Below the pieces are notes generated by a model. That model saw nothing but the letters and a program-made list of their open reading frames with translations, did not search any database and was not told the DNA's origin. Shown piece after piece: positions 6,569 through 7,722 of a DNA stretch of 7,722 nt. Made by a program: the position numbers and the translations under genes. Positions within the stretch are counted from its first letter, which is position 1, and the number at the start of each line of letters is the position of its first letter. Source of the DNA: Candidatus Kapaibacterium sp. (GTDB lineage Bacteria > Bacteroidota > Ignavibacteria > Kapaibacteriales > UBA2268); the NCBI GenBank assembly GCA_030835065.1, contig JAUQWR010000302.1:1-7722 (forward strand), given 5' to 3'.

Positions 6569-7722
6569 ATGAGAAAATATTTTACAATTATTTTTTTGAT
6601 ATTATCAATACCAAATTTATTTGCCAAGGGCAGTATTTTAGAAGGTAGAGTTGTCAATACTGATGGAGATGGTTTGCCTGCTGTTTCTATCAAAATACCT
6701 GAGCTTAAGAAAGCTGTCAATTCCAATACAAAAGGCTATTTTAAATTTGAGGATGTGAAACCCGGCGAATATTTGTTGAGTTTTAAAAGAGTAGGTATCA
6801 GACCATTTGATACTTTACTTACCTTGAAAGAAGGTAAGAATGAGGTGTTGATAAAAATTAGCGATGTTTACGAAATTAAAGAAAATGTGGTTGTAACCGG
6901 TACTCGTACTGCAAAGCAAATTGAAAGTAATCCGATTACTACACAGGTAGTCGGAACAGATGATATAAAAAAATCCGGCGGGCTAAGGCTGGATAATATT
7001 CTAAACGAGGAGACCGGATTATTTACCGTTGATGATCATGGAAAAGGTATTCAAATTCAGGGTTTAGATCCGGATTATGCTTTGATTTTAATTAATGGTG
7101 AACCATTGATTGGCAGAAATGGGGGCATTCTGGATTTAAAAAGAATGGCTATGGGGAATGTGAAGAGAATTGAAATTGTAAAAGGTCCTTCTTCTTCGAT
7201 GTATGGTTCTAATGCTTTGTCTGGAGTAATCAATATAATAACCGACGAGCCTGATAAGCCTTTCAGATTGTCCACTAGTGCCAGATATGAATCATATAAT
7301 ACATTAAACCTTAATGCTGATGTTGGATGTATGTTTAAAGATACTGATATTGGTTTCAATATTATGGCTGATAGAGTAAGCAGCGATGGTTATACTGTTT
7401 ATAATGACAAAATGGATAAAATGGAAAGCTATGGCAAAACCGTACCTGAATATGTCAATCATACTCTTATGGCTGAACTCTTTTATTATATTACTTCAAA
7501 TACTCAATCAAAACTTACTTATAGATTTAATACTGAAGAGCAAAAGAATATATTTGAAATTAAACAAAAAGATGTTAAATACATTATTGATGATTTGTCC
7601 ACTTTGAATGATAATAATCTTTCATTTAGTTTAAAACATCAATTGACTGATAAATTGAATGTAGAAGGCAAAGCATATTATTCGGCTTATAATACTGTTA
7701 CAAATTATACATATCAATTTAA
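6569..7722 (+). CDS. TonB-dependent outer-membrane receptor, N-terminal half, cut by window end
   Basis: Outer-membrane gated channel that imports a scarce ligand (siderophore, haem, corrinoid or similar) with TonB-ExbBD energy. From the ATG at 6569 the frame stays open for 384 codons to the window end without a stop or frameshift. Residues 1-19 are a signal peptide (basic MRK, hydrophobic core, cleavage probably after LFA). Residues about 22-98 form a carboxypeptidase-regulatory-like beta-sandwich (EGRVVNTDGDGLPAVSIKI, then the KGYFKFEDVKPGEYLL block), common in Bacteroidota receptors. ENVVVTGTR (105-113) is the likely TonB box. The plug covers about 114-228, with VLILING-like ALILINGEPL (171-180) and the conserved RIEIVKGPSSSMYGSNALSG (200-219) followed by VINIIT. 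Barrel strands follow. The plug resembles BtuB/Cir-type receptors more than SusC, but the ligand is not determinable. The usual length of 650-800 residues implies that about half is missing. Twelve of 13 arginines use AGA/AGG. Confidence 0.93.
   Translation, partial: MRKYFTIIFLILSIPNLFAKGSILEGRVVNTDGDGLPAVSIKIPELKKAVNSNTKGYFKFEDVKPGEYLLSFKRVGIRPFDTLLTLKEGKNEVLIKISDVYEIKENVVVTGTRTAKQIESNPITTQVVGTDDIKKSGGLRLDNILNEETGLFTVDDHGKGIQIQGLDPDYALILINGEPLIGRNGGILDLKRMAMGNVKRIEIVKGPSSSMYGSNALSGVINIITDEPDKPFRLSTSARYESYNTLNLNADVGCMFKDTDIGFNIMADRVSSDGYTVYNDKMDKMESYGKTVPEYVNHTLMAELFYYITSNTQSKLTYRFNTEEQKNIFEIKQKDVKYIIDDLSTLNDNNLSFSLKHQLTDKLNVEGKAYYSAYNTVTNYTYQF

Noticed and set aside
6502..6726. 74-aa minus-strand frame over the receptor start
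   Set aside because: It is antisense to the receptor signal peptide and regulatory-like domain, with no recognisable product.
7075..7607. Minus-strand frame 7075-7359 and plus-strand frame 7386-7607
   Set aside because: Both lie inside the receptor reading frame, which is continuous to the window end with clear plug motifs.
1..7722. CRISPR array, tRNA or rRNA genes, insertion sequence or phage genes
   Set aside because: No regularly spaced repeats, tRNA-like cloverleaf, transposase or terminal inverted repeats were seen; almost all of the window is accounted for by the six genes.

Overview
The window is AT-rich (by eye about 30% GC between genes, higher inside the mutase genes). Every recognisable gene is on the + strand. 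MutB carries the conserved mutase blocks in a form I associate with Bacteroidota. The TonB-dependent receptor has an N-terminal carboxypeptidase-regulatory-like domain, and most starts lack a strong Shine-Dalgarno. Together these suggest a Gram-negative of the Bacteroidota/Ignavibacteria/Kapabacteria group; this placement is an inference.

Layout. (1) Positions 1-1695 look like the end of an operon: the C-terminal part of a sodium:solute symporter cut by the window edge, a CDP-alcohol phosphatidyltransferase (probably PgsA) starting 1 nt after it, and an unrecognised basic 86-aa protein 6 nt further on. (2) Positions 1696-1947 are non-coding. They hold a 19-bp near-palindrome and a hairpin followed by eight T's, 40 nt before mutA. 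(3) Positions 1948-6288 are a two-gene unit, mutA-mutB, encoding the small and large subunits of adenosylcobalamin-dependent methylmalonyl-CoA mutase. It is closed by a clear intrinsic terminator at 6307-6339. (4) Positions 6340-6568 are non-coding, with one short inverted repeat. (5) From 6569 to the window end runs the N-terminal half of a TonB-dependent outer-membrane receptor, with signal peptide, regulatory-like domain, plug and first barrel strands.

Function. MutA and MutB form the heterodimer that interconverts (R)-methylmalonyl-CoA and succinyl-CoA. MutB has the full cobalamin signature and the substrate residues of a true methylmalonyl-CoA mutase. MutA keeps the fold but has lost the cobalamin ligand, as expected for the non-catalytic subunit. 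The usual partners (MeaB chaperone, methylmalonyl-CoA epimerase, propionyl-CoA carboxylase) are not in the window. The receptor could in principle import a corrinoid for the mutase, but nothing in the sequence shows its ligand and no cobalamin riboswitch is visible.

I found no convincing new biological system. The items most worth checking are the hairpin and palindrome before mutA, the receptor's ligand, and the small unknown gene.
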